Made by a program: the position numbers and the translations under genes. From Francisellaceae bacterium UBA6186 (lineage in GTDB: Bacteria > Pseudomonadota > Gammaproteobacteria > UBA6186 > Azoamicaceae), in the NCBI GenBank assembly GCA_002422785.1, contig DITK01000057.1, forward strand, positions 1-14,904: a DNA stretch of 14,904 bases, given 5' to 3'. Below the pieces are notes generated by a model. The model was not told the origin of the DNA. It saw only the letters and a list, made by a program, of their open reading frames with translations, and searched no databases. Of this stretch, positions 7,952-14,904 are shown piece by piece (positions within the stretch are counted from its first letter, which is position 1; each line of letters starts with the position of its first letter).

Positions 7952-9886
7952 TTATCTTAAACGACGACAAGCTATAGCAAATCTAGTTTCAACAGGTTGC
8001 AGAGCATGAGGTAGTGTTTCCATGCGTTGTCTCTCTGCTTCAGCTAAAGCTGCTTGCTGAATACGTAAAGATGTTAGAATTTCTCTCTGCCATAAACCTT
8101 GATTTAATCGTTGCTGCTCCATTAGCTGATATTGATTATTATTAATCAATATTTCCGGGTGGTTATCATCCAAGTTAGATGTCTGTTGCAATTCTAGCTC
8201 TTTACTAATTTTGGTCAAAATTAATAAAGCAACTTTTCTTATTAAATCATTTCTATTTATTAATAATTCATTAATAATTGTATCTAGCCCTTCCACCTCT
8301 TCTTCTTTACCCAATTCATCAAGATCATAGTAAAATTTTTTTATTATCCTATTAATAAACTCTTGATTATTTTCCTGACTATTAAATCCGCTTTTATAAC
8401 TTTCAATAATTATGGCAATATTTATTTTATTAAAAGTATCAGCAAATAAAGATTGCGGTAAAATATTTAATAATATTTCTTCCATTACTTGATTAGATAT
8501 TTTTTCAGCAACATCACCCAAAATAACTTTTTGCTGATAATGTGGTTGCAATGTTTTCATTTTAGCTAAACACATATTTACTATTTGATTATGACACCAA
8601 CAAGCTGGATCAGAAAGAGCATAAGCTACTAATTGTAATTCCCTACTAAAATCTTTACTTGTTAAAAAATCATCTGGAGTGTCTAATGTTAAAAACTTGT
8701 TAATAAAACTGTTATAATCATACTGTGATATTTCTTCATAAAATTTTATTATAATAGGATCGGCATTGGCATGAACATTTTTTTCTTTTTTAACTTCCTC
8801 TTTAATTAGCTCAAAAAATAAATTATTATTATGATTATTATGCATATTATCAAACAAAGAGTATCGTTGTTGTATTAATGTATTACTCCTTTCAATCTCT
8901 ATAAATTTTTCGTTTGTAGCAAACCCTGGGCTAAAGGCTGCAGGTAATGCTGCAACAAGCTTTATGCTATTACTGTTTTTTAGCAATTCATGCACTTTTT
9001 TGCAAACTAGCTTGTTAATAATTTGATTAACAAAAGTTTTCTTAGATATAAATTGGATATTTTTTTCATAACCGCATTGTTCTACTAACCTAGATAAGAT
9101 CCCAGGAGGACAAGAAGGGGAATCTACTCCTTGGAAATTAGATGAATCATATGCTCTTAAACACTCCGTTAGTGTATCAATAAAAATAATAAACCTGTTT
9201 TCTCTCTCTTGGATCAAAACCATCTCACCAGAATAAGTTAATTTTGTTGCTAAATAATAAACCGCTATAGCTTCAACAATTCTTGTACCATAGTAAGAAT
9301 TTTCCAAAGATGAATTACAGATAGCTAGCGACCCATTAGTACTATAAGAAAAAATATTATTATTATAACCATTATTTACAGTTCTTCTGTTATTTTGAGG
9401 ATCTAATGCTCTCCAGGCCCCCAATAATGAATTAGCATTTAGCTTATTCATATTATTAATTGTAATAGGACCCAATATTTGATTTATTAATTCACGCAAT
9501 TTAGCACACCAAATACAATTATATTGCATTTCTTGCAGCATGATTTTATGAGATCTAATAAGATGTTTAATATTATTTTTAATAGTGATGTTAATATTGG
9601 CTAATCGATTGGTTTCTGCTGTTTCATCTAAAAAAATCAATATGTTATTTAAAATTTCACCCCTTATTTCTTTAATTACTGTAAGTGCTTTATCTACAGT
9701 AGATGAGCCATTATAAATAGATAATATTTCCTGAAAACAAGGCTTAACACGATTATCAAAGAAACCACTTATATCATAATCATTATTGTTTGCGGTATGG
9801 TGGTTATTAATTTCTATTACCAGTGTATTATGTAAGCTTTTTAAATCTTTGGCAGAAAAATTATTTTTAGTTAATATTTTTGGCAT
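7952..9886 (-). CDS. Unrecognised 644-aa hydrophilic protein; effector-like candidate
   Basis: I do not recognise a family. The protein is 644 aa, Asn/Ile/Leu/Glu-rich and mostly helical in appearance, with no signal peptide and no membrane helix. A lone CxxC pair (C124, C127) sits in CIWC. Charged clusters occur near EEVKKEK and GKEEEVEG. The C-terminal 30 residues hold AERQRME (617-623) followed by an Arg-rich tail, RFAIACRRLR. The frame is long and uninterrupted, so it is a real gene. ATG 9886 has no evident Shine-Dalgarno; TATACT lies about 12 nt upstream, so a very short or absent leader is possible. It converges on barrel 1 with 5 nt between stops. Size, solubility and placement would suit a secreted effector, but there is no catalytic motif to support a function. 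Confidence 0.75.
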   Translation of the reverse strand: MPKILTKNNFSAKDLKSLHNTLVIEINNHHTANNNDYDISGFFDNRVKPCFQEILSIYNGSSTVDKALTVIKEIRGEILNNILIFLDETAETNRLANINITIKNNIKHLIRSHKIMLQEMQYNCIWCAKLRELINQILGPITINNMNKLNANSLLGAWRALDPQNNRRTVNNGYNNNIFSYSTNGSLAICNSSLENSYYGTRIVEAIAVYYLATKLTYSGEMVLIQERENRFIIFIDTLTECLRAYDSSNFQGVDSPSCPPGILSRLVEQCGYEKNIQFISKKTFVNQIINKLVCKKVHELLKNSNSIKLVAALPAAFSPGFATNEKFIEIERSNTLIQQRYSLFDNMHNNHNNNLFFELIKEEVKKEKNVHANADPIIIKFYEEISQYDYNSFINKFLTLDTPDDFLTSKDFSRELQLVAYALSDPACWCHNQIVNMCLAKMKTLQPHYQQKVILGDVAEKISNQVMEEILLNILPQSLFADTFNKINIAIIIESYKSGFNSQENNQEFINRIIKKFYYDLDELGKEEEVEGLDTIINELLINRNDLIRKVALLILTKISKELELQQTSNLDDNHPEILINNNQYQLMEQQRLNQGLWQREILTSLRIQQAALAEAERQRMETLPHALQPVETRFAIACRRLR

Positions 9887-10000
9887 ACTATAGTAAGTAT
9901 AGCAATAAATTTAATGATATCTTAAAAACAATGTCTAATTAACACCAATTATAATATTTAGCTATTTTAATGAACAACTTTTTTCAACTGAAAGCAAAGT

Positions 10001-10020
10001 GTCATTTAGCTTGTATAATA
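10001..10020 (+). repeat. 20-bp perfect direct repeat, copy 2 (upstream of barrel 2)
   Basis: Identical to 7101-7120. It ends 94 bases before the barrel 2 ATG, compared with 82 bases between copy 1 and the barrel 1 ATG. Confidence 0.9.
10014..10019 (+). promoter_or_regulatory. Candidate -10 box (TATAAT) for barrel 2
   Basis: A perfect TATAAT in the most conserved part of the duplicated sufS tail, giving a leader of roughly 90 nt to the ATG at 10115. The -35 position at 17-bp spacing (AAAGCA, 9991-9996) is weak. The gap 9887-10114 otherwise shows only AT-rich sequence and the start region of the minus-strand 644-aa gene. Confidence 0.4.
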
Positions 10021-10114
10021 TTTTATTTTTGCTATCTAGAACCAATCTATTTAGAATGAACTCTAATTTTAAATTTTCTTTGTTAAATTAAAAAAGTAGT
10101 GAGGTTGTATTAAA

Positions 10115-10846
10115 ATGATAAAATTATCAGTTCTAGAAAAAAAATTAACTTTCAGCACATGTAGCTTGCTTGCAATATTATCTACGGCATCTTATGCATC
10201 TGCTTCAGCAAACGGATCTTATTCTTCTAATTATGTTGGTATCGATGCTGTTTATTCAAAAATGAAATTTAAAGAGCATTATGGTGATAATATTTTCAAT
10301 AAAAAAGTAATACCTGGGGTAAATTTATTTGCCGGACACATGTTTAATGAAAATTGGGGTGTAGAAGCTGGGTATGGTGTTGATAAAAAGATGAAGAGAA
10401 ATAATGTTAGGGTTAAAGAAGGAAACATTGTAGCTGGTGGGTTAATAGATTATGGAATTGGTTTTGAAGATTATAATACCCTGCTTAAACAACATCATAC
10501 TTATTTAGGAATGTTAGGTAAACATCATTTATTTAACAATAATATTTTTGCATCATTAATGTTAGGCATATCTTTATCCCACATACACGCCACATTCAAC
10601 ATATTCAATGAGGGTACTCCTGCCGATCTAGACCTAACCAGAAGTTTCGCTCAAACTAAACCAATACCTATAATTAGAGCTACGGTGGAATATAAAGTTA
10701 CCGACAAATTGGGATTAAGAGCATTAGCCACCTGGAGAAATACATCTAAATTTAAAATTATGGCGGAACAATTCGGTTCTACATCAGAAATAAGACTAAA
10801 AAATTCCATTAATGTGGGAGCAGGAATCACTTATTATATTAATTAA
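10115..10846 (+). CDS. Small outer-membrane beta-barrel protein, paralogue 2
   Basis: A 243-aa exported protein. The signal peptide is about 1-32 (hydrophobic CSLLAILSTASYA, then SASA). The mature N-terminus YVGIDAVYS is followed by HYGDNIFNKK, NLFAGHMF and WGVEAGYG, the same order of motifs as in the other two barrels. The C-terminal half has PIIRATVEYK, LGLRALATWRNTSKF and LKNSINVGAGITYYIN. GAGGT lies 9 nt before the ATG. It is preceded by the sufS-tail relic and followed by a strong hairpin terminator. It is too diverged from barrel 1 for recent duplication. Likely an 8-stranded surface barrel; ligand or role unknown. Confidence 0.8.
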   Translation: MIKLSVLEKKLTFSTCSLLAILSTASYASASANGSYSSNYVGIDAVYSKMKFKEHYGDNIFNKKVIPGVNLFAGHMFNENWGVEAGYGVDKKMKRNNVRVKEGNIVAGGLIDYGIGFEDYNTLLKQHHTYLGMLGKHHLFNNNIFASLMLGISLSHIHATFNIFNEGTPADLDLTRSFAQTKPIPIIRATVEYKVTDKLGLRALATWRNTSKFKIMAEQFGSTSEIRLKNSINVGAGITYYIN

Positions 10847-10872
10847 TAAAACTAATTATCCACTTAATGTAT

Positions 10873-10909
10873 AAAAAAAGGCACTTTCCGATAGCAAAGT
10901 GCCTTTTTT
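10873..10909. terminator. Bidirectional intrinsic terminator
   Basis: An 8-bp perfect stem GGCACTTT/AAAGTGCC (10880-10887 and 10896-10903) encloses an 8-base loop. It is flanked by seven A on the left and six T on the right. It sits 26 nt after the barrel 2 stop and 42 nt beyond the stop of the converging 395-aa gene, so it can serve both strands. Confidence 0.88.
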
Positions 10910-10951
10910 ATATAATCAAAAATATAAATAATATTAATTAACTAATAACCA

Positions 10952-12139
10952 TTAACGAGAACCACGAAGCCTATGAGTAACTTGCGCTGCAGCATCAGGT
11001 TTTAGCTGTGTAATAAGAGTATTACTATGAGTTGAGGCCATATGAGGAGCCAAAGCTACTTGATCACCTAAAGACATCATAGCTATCTCAGCAGAATATG
11101 CATGTAATATTGCTGGAGATTGTATTCCATTATTCAAATCAGCTATTAAGGCTGGAACATCCAACAGTACTGGTGCTGGTCCTGGCGCTGGTGCTGGTGC
11201 TGGTGCTGGTCCTGGCGCTGGTGGTGGTGCTTTTGCTGTTTGTATGCTGGCATTCAAATTACGAAGGTCTGTTTTTAGATTGTTTATAGAATTTTCTTGG
11301 GCAGCATACTCTGCTATAACAGTAGCGTATGCACCTTGTATAATAGCAGGATCATAAATTTCTGCATAGGCAAGATTAAGTTGTGCTATTGCCGACGGTA
11401 CATCTGACGGGTTCGCAACAAATAATAAAGTGTCAACCTGATTTAATGCAACATTTATCTTCCTAATTAGCCTGGTTAATGCTGAAAAGTTCGTAGTCGA
11501 GGTATTATACATAGCCTCTATGTTAGCGTATTCTGTAATCATTCTGTTAATCTCTGTTTCTATTGTTGCCCCATAAAGGCCAGCTAAAGCATCAAGATAA
11601 TCAGCATTAGTACCATTTGTCAGCACTAACAATGTCGCTAAATCTGCATTCAGATTATTAGAACTATCCTCGATTGTTTTGAGAGTTGCAGCAGTTACTA
11701 AATTGTCAATCTCTTCTTCTTTTAACACTTTTCTATAGCAACATTTTAATTTGTCATCTGGAGCAGCCACCCGATTAATAGCCTCATTCATATTCTCCTC
11801 TAGGGTTTTACCATTTACCAACAAACAACCATCTATTCGATAATTTAGTATTTGTTGTTCATAAGTTGATGGTAACTTATGAATAATGGCTCTTAGAGAA
11901 GCAATGCTAGCATTATTGCTAGGATCCATCATTGCTAATGGATAAGGATCTTCAGCATTCATACCCAAAAATATAGCCTTTCTAATGACATAACTAACAG
12001 TCTTTGCTATCCGTGAAATCAATTTAAGCTTTTTAATCTTAACTGGGTCTGCTGCTATGTTAATAATTATACCAACAGTGCGATCAATATCTTCTACATC
12101 TCGTATTATACTTTCTTTACAATTTTTACGACGAACCAT
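10952..12139 (-). CDS. Unrecognised 395-aa Ala-rich protein with Pro-Ala linker; effector-like candidate
   Basis: No family recognised. The ATG at 12139 is preferred over the upstream GTG at 12160, because GGAG lies 9 nt before the ATG and would fall inside the longer frame. Residues 1-300 look helical, with a Lys/Arg-rich beginning (MVRRKN, then KIKKLKLISR) and long Ala/Leu/Asn stretches compatible with coiled coils. Residues about 301-325 form a Pro-Ala-Gly linker encoded by two 30-bp tandem repeats. About 70 residues follow, ending in VTHRLRGSR. There is no signal peptide and no convincing membrane helix. It converges on barrel 2 and diverges from the 292-aa gene. Its Ala/Pro richness makes it less AT-rich than its neighbours, hinting at a different origin. 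A host-directed role is only a guess. Confidence 0.72.
   Translation of the reverse strand: MVRRKNCKESIIRDVEDIDRTVGIIINIAADPVKIKKLKLISRIAKTVSYVIRKAIFLGMNAEDPYPLAMMDPSNNASIASLRAIIHKLPSTYEQQILNYRIDGCLLVNGKTLEENMNEAINRVAAPDDKLKCCYRKVLKEEEIDNLVTAATLKTIEDSSNNLNADLATLLVLTNGTNADYLDALAGLYGATIETEINRMITEYANIEAMYNTSTTNFSALTRLIRKINVALNQVDTLLFVANPSDVPSAIAQLNLAYAEIYDPAIIQGAYATVIAEYAAQENSINNLKTDLRNLNASIQTAKAPPPAPGPAPAPAPAPGPAPVLLDVPALIADLNNGIQSPAILHAYSAEIAMMSLGDQVALAPHMASTHSNTLITQLKPDAAAQVTHRLRGSR
11171..11230 (-). repeat. Two 30-bp tandem repeats encoding a Pro-Ala linker
   Basis: Units 11171-11200 and 11201-11230 differ at one base (29 of 30 identical). Each is itself built from GGTGCT/GGTCCT-like hexamers. 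The unit is ten codons, so copy-number change would keep the frame and alter only linker length. Confidence 0.9.
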
Positions 12140-12148
12140 ATGTGTAAT

Positions 12149-12152
12149 CTCC
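12149..12152 (-). promoter_or_regulatory. Shine-Dalgarno (GGAG) selecting ATG 12139 of the 395-aa gene
   Basis: Minus-strand GGAG with a 9-nt spacer to ATG. The alternative GTG at 12160 would place this motif inside the coding sequence and lacks its own ribosome site. Confidence 0.6.
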
Positions 12153-12241
12153 AATTTCACTTAATATTTTTTTATACAGCATAATTTTAATACAATGCTT
12201 TGCCGCACAAGATTACTCTACAATGATTTCAAAAACAAGTA

Positions 12242-12270
12242 TTGACAAACATACGTAAATCTTTTGTAAT
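12242..12270 (+). promoter_or_regulatory. Sigma-70-type promoter for the 292-aa gene and barrel 3
   Basis: A perfect -35 TTGACA (12242-12247), a 17-bp spacer and -10 TGTAAT (12265-12270, 5 of 6). This is the best consensus promoter I found in the window. The leader of about 55 nt is A-rich and ends with GGAG 6 nt before ATG 12333. Apart from the minus-strand leader of the 395-aa gene, the remainder of 12161-12332 shows nothing else. Confidence 0.65.
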
Positions 12271-12332
12271 GTATCTGCTAAATATTTAATAAAATTATAA
12301 AAAAAATAATAAAAAATTTATCGGAGATTAAT

Positions 12333-13211
12333 ATGACAATAACCCGTAATCTACAAATGTTGTCCGATAATAAAACGTCGGATCCATATTTATTAGCCCA
12401 ATCAATAAAAAATTTTCATGCAGATTTAATATCTATGCCTAGTGCCAACATATTAAGAAGATGGATCTTTCGTGGCAACTATGGTTTTACCGAAGAACGA
12501 TTAGTGCGTATCGAAAAAATTATAAAAAGTTTTGAAAAAATAAAAACAAAATTGATAAGTACCATCAATAAAGAAGCATTGGTTATAATAAATAACTCTT
12601 TAGACTCTTCTAGTATGGCGACTTCTGAGAGTCGTCTATCAACAGTTTCCTTTCGATTACAAAATATTAGTCCAACTACAATTGATACCAAACTAATTAT
12701 AGCAAGTGATATTATTAGTACAGATGAAATACAAGACTTTATTAATTCAAATAATAATTCCGATGATTTTGATAATAATACCATAGTAGAAGCTAATGAT
12801 TTATTTGCTAAAGCATGTTTACATTATGCAAAAATGGTTAGAGAGAATAATATACAACAGAAAATAATATATCTTAATTATGTAATACACTTGGCAGATA
12901 TAATTCTAACCTATACTAAAAAAGAATTAATCCATGCTAGCGAAGATGATGTGAATGAAATATTTAACGAATACGAACGTGAATATTTAAATTTACATCT
13001 TCAAAAGAGGCTAGAAACAATAGATGAATCAAATAAAGAATTTCTTGAAATAGAATACCAAAAAGAACTTCTTTTATATCAAGTTACAATAGAAAAAGCA
13101 GAACGGGAACGGCTCGAGCAAGAAGAGAAAGCACGCCAAGAAGCAGCTGATCGTGTAGCATCGATACCAGCAGCACCTGCAAGATCATTGTTGTCTCGGA
13201 ATTTTGATTAA
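12333..13211 (+). CDS. Unrecognised 292-aa protein with C-terminal coiled coil; effector-like candidate
   Basis: No family recognised. The N-terminal 80 residues contain a basic patch (LRRWIFRG, 41-48) and Lys-rich helices. Residues 85-150 are Ser/Asn/Asp-rich and likely disordered. Residues 155-275 are helical, ending in a strongly charged coiled coil around 225-275 (QKRLETIDESNKEFLEIE, then KAERERLEQEEKARQE). The tail reads SIPAAPARSLLSRNFD. There is no signal peptide or membrane helix. GGAG lies 6 nt before ATG 12333, downstream of a near-consensus promoter. Barrel 3 follows 46 nt after the stop on the same strand, so they are probably co-transcribed. The Glu-rich run about 25-35 residues from the C-terminus is reminiscent of the E-block of Dot/Icm substrates, but lies further from the end than usual. 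Confidence 0.75.
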   Translation: MTITRNLQMLSDNKTSDPYLLAQSIKNFHADLISMPSANILRRWIFRGNYGFTEERLVRIEKIIKSFEKIKTKLISTINKEALVIINNSLDSSSMATSESRLSTVSFRLQNISPTTIDTKLIIASDIISTDEIQDFINSNNNSDDFDNNTIVEANDLFAKACLHYAKMVRENNIQQKIIYLNYVIHLADIILTYTKKELIHASEDDVNEIFNEYEREYLNLHLQKRLETIDESNKEFLEIEYQKELLLYQVTIEKAERERLEQEEKARQEAADRVASIPAAPARSLLSRNFD

Positions 13212-13257
13212 CAAAATACAAATAAATTTAATTATATAAAATGAAAGGTGATTGTTC

Positions 13258-13953
13258 ATGAAAAAAATTAAGAAATATACTACAACTTGTTTAAGTTTAA
13301 TATTGATTATCCCACCAGTAGCTTTAGCAAAAGTTCATTTACCATCTATGTATATTGGAGTAAATGCTGGAGTAAAACAAAATGGATTTACCCCAGGTTA
13401 TGGAGATAATCTATTTAATACTAAGCAACCCATGGCGAATATTTTTGCGGGTATAGAAATTATACCGCATTTTAATGTGGAGATTAATTTAGAAACAACT
13501 AAAAATCGTCAACGACACTCTGCCTTGTCTGGAAATGATAGTTTTTTAGGTGTTGCGTCAAGTGATCTAATTACAAGAAATTGGCAAAGCGATATTAAAT
13601 TTTCTAGTATCGGAGCTGATTTGATTTATAAGTTTAATCCCATTTGTTGTGACAAATTTAATATTTTGCTTGGGGCTGGTATAAAAATAACTAAAGTGAA
13701 TTTAAAAAGTAAAAACCTTTCCTCTCCATCTGCACCTGTGTTAAAATTAACAGAAAACAACACTAAAGGATTAATTAAATTATCTGCTGGTTACGAATAT
13801 ATGTTTACTAATAATTATGGTATGCGTGGTTTAGTAAGCTGGGAAAATACTTCAGCTTTAAAACCAATAGGTACTGGTAGAATTGGCACAAAGTTTACCG
13901 CTAAACTTAAAAATAGCATGAACTACACTTTAGGAGTCCTCTATAAATTATAA
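13258..13953 (+). CDS. Small outer-membrane beta-barrel protein, paralogue 3
   Basis: A 231-aa exported protein from ATG 13258, chosen over TTG 13252 because AGGTG ends 7 nt before the ATG. The signal peptide is about 1-24 (KKIKKY, hydrophobic CLSLILIIPPVALA). The mature part begins with MYIGVNAGVK, then GYGDNLFNTK, NIFAGIEI, FNVEINLE and IGADLIYKF. It ends with LIKLSAGYEYMF, YGMRGLVSWENTSAL and LKNSMNYTLGVLYKL, the closest C-terminal resemblance being to barrel 1. It probably shares the promoter of the 292-aa gene, unlike the other two copies. It converges on lpdA with 14 nt between stops and no hairpin seen. The exact role is unknown. Confidence 0.8.
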   Translation: MKKIKKYTTTCLSLILIIPPVALAKVHLPSMYIGVNAGVKQNGFTPGYGDNLFNTKQPMANIFAGIEIIPHFNVEINLETTKNRQRHSALSGNDSFLGVASSDLITRNWQSDIKFSSIGADLIYKFNPICCDKFNILLGAGIKITKVNLKSKNLSSPSAPVLKLTENNTKGLIKLSAGYEYMFTNNYGMRGLVSWENTSALKPIGTGRIGTKFTAKLKNSMNYTLGVLYKL

Positions 13954-13967
13954 CAATTACATGATGT

Positions 13968-14904
13968 TTATCTTTTTTTACTCTTAGGATTGGGCAGATC
14001 GGTAATACTGCCCTCAAATAATTCCGCAGCTTGAATAGTGGTTTCTGACAAGGTTGGATGTGGATGAATTATAGATCCAAGATCTGTAGCTGTCGCCCCC
14101 ATCTCCATTGCTAAAACTATTTCACCAATTAATTCACTAGAACCATCCCCTACAATCCCTGCACCAATGATTTGTTTATTTACCGGATTAAATAAAATTT
14201 TAGTTAAACCATCGGATTTACTAGTTGCAAGTGCTCTACCACTTGCTGCCCAAGGAAATATTGATTTTTCGTAACGTATATTTTGTAATTTACATTGTTC
14301 TTCAGTTAAACCTACCCAAGAAACTTCTGGACTAGTATATGCGACATTCGGAATAATTTTAGTATCAAAATAACGTTCTTCGCCACAAACAACCTCTGCT
14401 GCAATTTTACCCTCTGGGATCGCTTTATGAGCCAACATCGGTTGCCCCGCCACATCACCAATTGCAAAAATATGCGGTATATTAGTACGCATTTGCTGAT
14501 CAACTACAATAAACCCACGATCATTAATCGCCAGCCCTATCTGATCTGCCGCAATACGATCCGAATTCGGTCTTCTACCAACCGAACATAAAACTTTGCT
14601 ATATTGTAGGGTATCTGCATATTGCCCAGATAATTTAACATCTAAATGCTTGCGATTTGCGATAATGGCATCAACTTTGGTATTTAAAAATACGTTACTA
14701 AATTTAGTTTGCATTTTTTTATACCAAACATCGACTAGATCTGGATCTGCACCTGGTAACAATTGTTTGGTTAACTCTACTACACTAATTTTGGCACCAA
14801 GAGAGGCATACACCGTACCCAACTCCATACCAATAATTCCACCACCAATAATTAACAAGTTATCAGGAATTTCCTGTAATTCTAATGCTTTAGTCGAATC
14901 CATA
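13968..14904 (-). CDS. lpdA: Dihydrolipoamide dehydrogenase (E3), C-terminal part; 5' end outside window
   Basis: This FAD enzyme re-oxidises lipoamide of pyruvate and 2-oxoglutarate dehydrogenase complexes using NAD+. The visible 311 residues begin at DSTKALEL, an internal family position, so the Met at 14903 is not the start. Present are the NAD Rossmann motif IIGGGIIGMELG (local residues 18-29), CSVGRRPNS, the second FAD motif FAIGDVAGQPMLAHKA, and the dimerisation domain with the catalytic His-Pro/Glu in HPHPTLSET. The N-terminal FAD domain with the redox disulfide lies beyond the edge. The ending GSITDLPNPK matches gammaproteobacterial Lpd. No frame damage is seen, and PDH genes would be expected to the right. 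Confidence 0.93.
   Translation of the reverse strand, partial: MDSTKALELQEIPDNLLIIGGGIIGMELGTVYASLGAKISVVELTKQLLPGADPDLVDVWYKKMQTKFSNVFLNTKVDAIIANRKHLDVKLSGQYADTLQYSKVLCSVGRRPNSDRIAADQIGLAINDRGFIVVDQQMRTNIPHIFAIGDVAGQPMLAHKAIPEGKIAAEVVCGEERYFDTKIIPNVAYTSPEVSWVGLTEEQCKLQNIRYEKSIFPWAASGRALATSKSDGLTKILFNPVNKQIIGAGIVGDGSSELIGEIVLAMEMGATATDLGSIIHPHPTLSETTIQAAELFEGSITDLPNPKSKKR

Larger units (their letters stand above)
9982..10091 (+). pseudogene. Decayed copy of the sufS 3' end
   Basis: Positions 9982-10020 match sufS 7082-7120 at 33 of 39 bases, including a perfect 20-bp run (10001-10020 against 7101-7120). In the sufS frame it still reads SFSLYN. It then continues open and diverged to a TAA at 10089-10091, which lies only one codon further from SFSLYN than the sufS stop. 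The catalytic Arg position is Lys. Upstream of about 9980 similarity fades. It has no start of its own and is not a gene, but a duplication scar in front of barrel 2. Confidence 0.7.

Noticed and set aside
10115..10846. Possibility that barrel 2 arose by a recent copy of barrel 1.
   Set aside because: Beyond the shared motifs the proteins differ at most positions; the duplication, if real, is old.
11098..11289. Plus-strand open frame rich in Leu-Val repeats.
   Set aside because: It is the reverse complement of the Pro-Ala tandem repeat of the 395-aa gene, with no ribosome site.
12479..12784. Minus-strand 101-codon hydrophobic open frame within the 292-aa gene.
   Set aside because: Its hydrophobicity is a complement effect of the Asn/Lys/Asp-rich coding strand, and it has no start signals.

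Overview
The window is an AT-rich, gene-dense chromosomal segment from a Gram-negative bacterium. It has outer-membrane barrels, periplasmic PBP4 and a peptidoglycan precursor cluster. The dihydrolipoamide dehydrogenase fragment looks gammaproteobacterial: its tail reads GSITDLPNPK, as in the E. coli enzyme. A murC-murB-ddl order with a short type II MurB occurs in Legionellales/Coxiella-like gammaproteobacteria and in alphaproteobacteria. My best guess is a host-associated gammaproteobacterium near Legionellales. This is inference, and nothing here fixes the genus.

Layout. (1) 1-4787, minus strand: a tight operon murC - dacB - murB - ddl-like, with junctions of 0, 3 and -11 nt; the ddl-like gene runs off the left edge. 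The ddl-like protein keeps the ATP-grasp backbone but lacks most catalytic and ATP/Mg-binding residues of D-Ala-D-Ala ligase. (2) 4898-7188, plus strand: a CaxA/YrbG-type Na+/Ca2+ exchanger whose only full-length start is a non-canonical ATT, then sufS. (3) 7203-13953: an accessory block with three divergent paralogues of a roughly 25-kDa outer-membrane beta-barrel protein sharing a G/H-YGDN(L/I)F motif. They are interleaved with three unrecognised, largely hydrophilic proteins (644, 395 and 292 aa) that look like cytosolic or secreted-effector candidates. (4) 13968-14904, minus strand: the C-terminal two thirds of lpdA, running off the right edge.

The block in (3) shows signs of duplication. 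A decayed copy of the sufS 3' end lies upstream of the second barrel gene, at almost the same distance as the real sufS end lies upstream of the first. Its best-preserved part is a 20-bp perfect repeat containing a TATAAT hexamer. This suggests the barrel family grew by a duplication that carried along a promoter embedded in sufS coding sequence.

No tRNA, rRNA, CRISPR array, insertion sequence or transposase was seen. No gene-free stretch exceeds 300 bases; the longest, 9887-10114, holds the sufS relic and a probable promoter.
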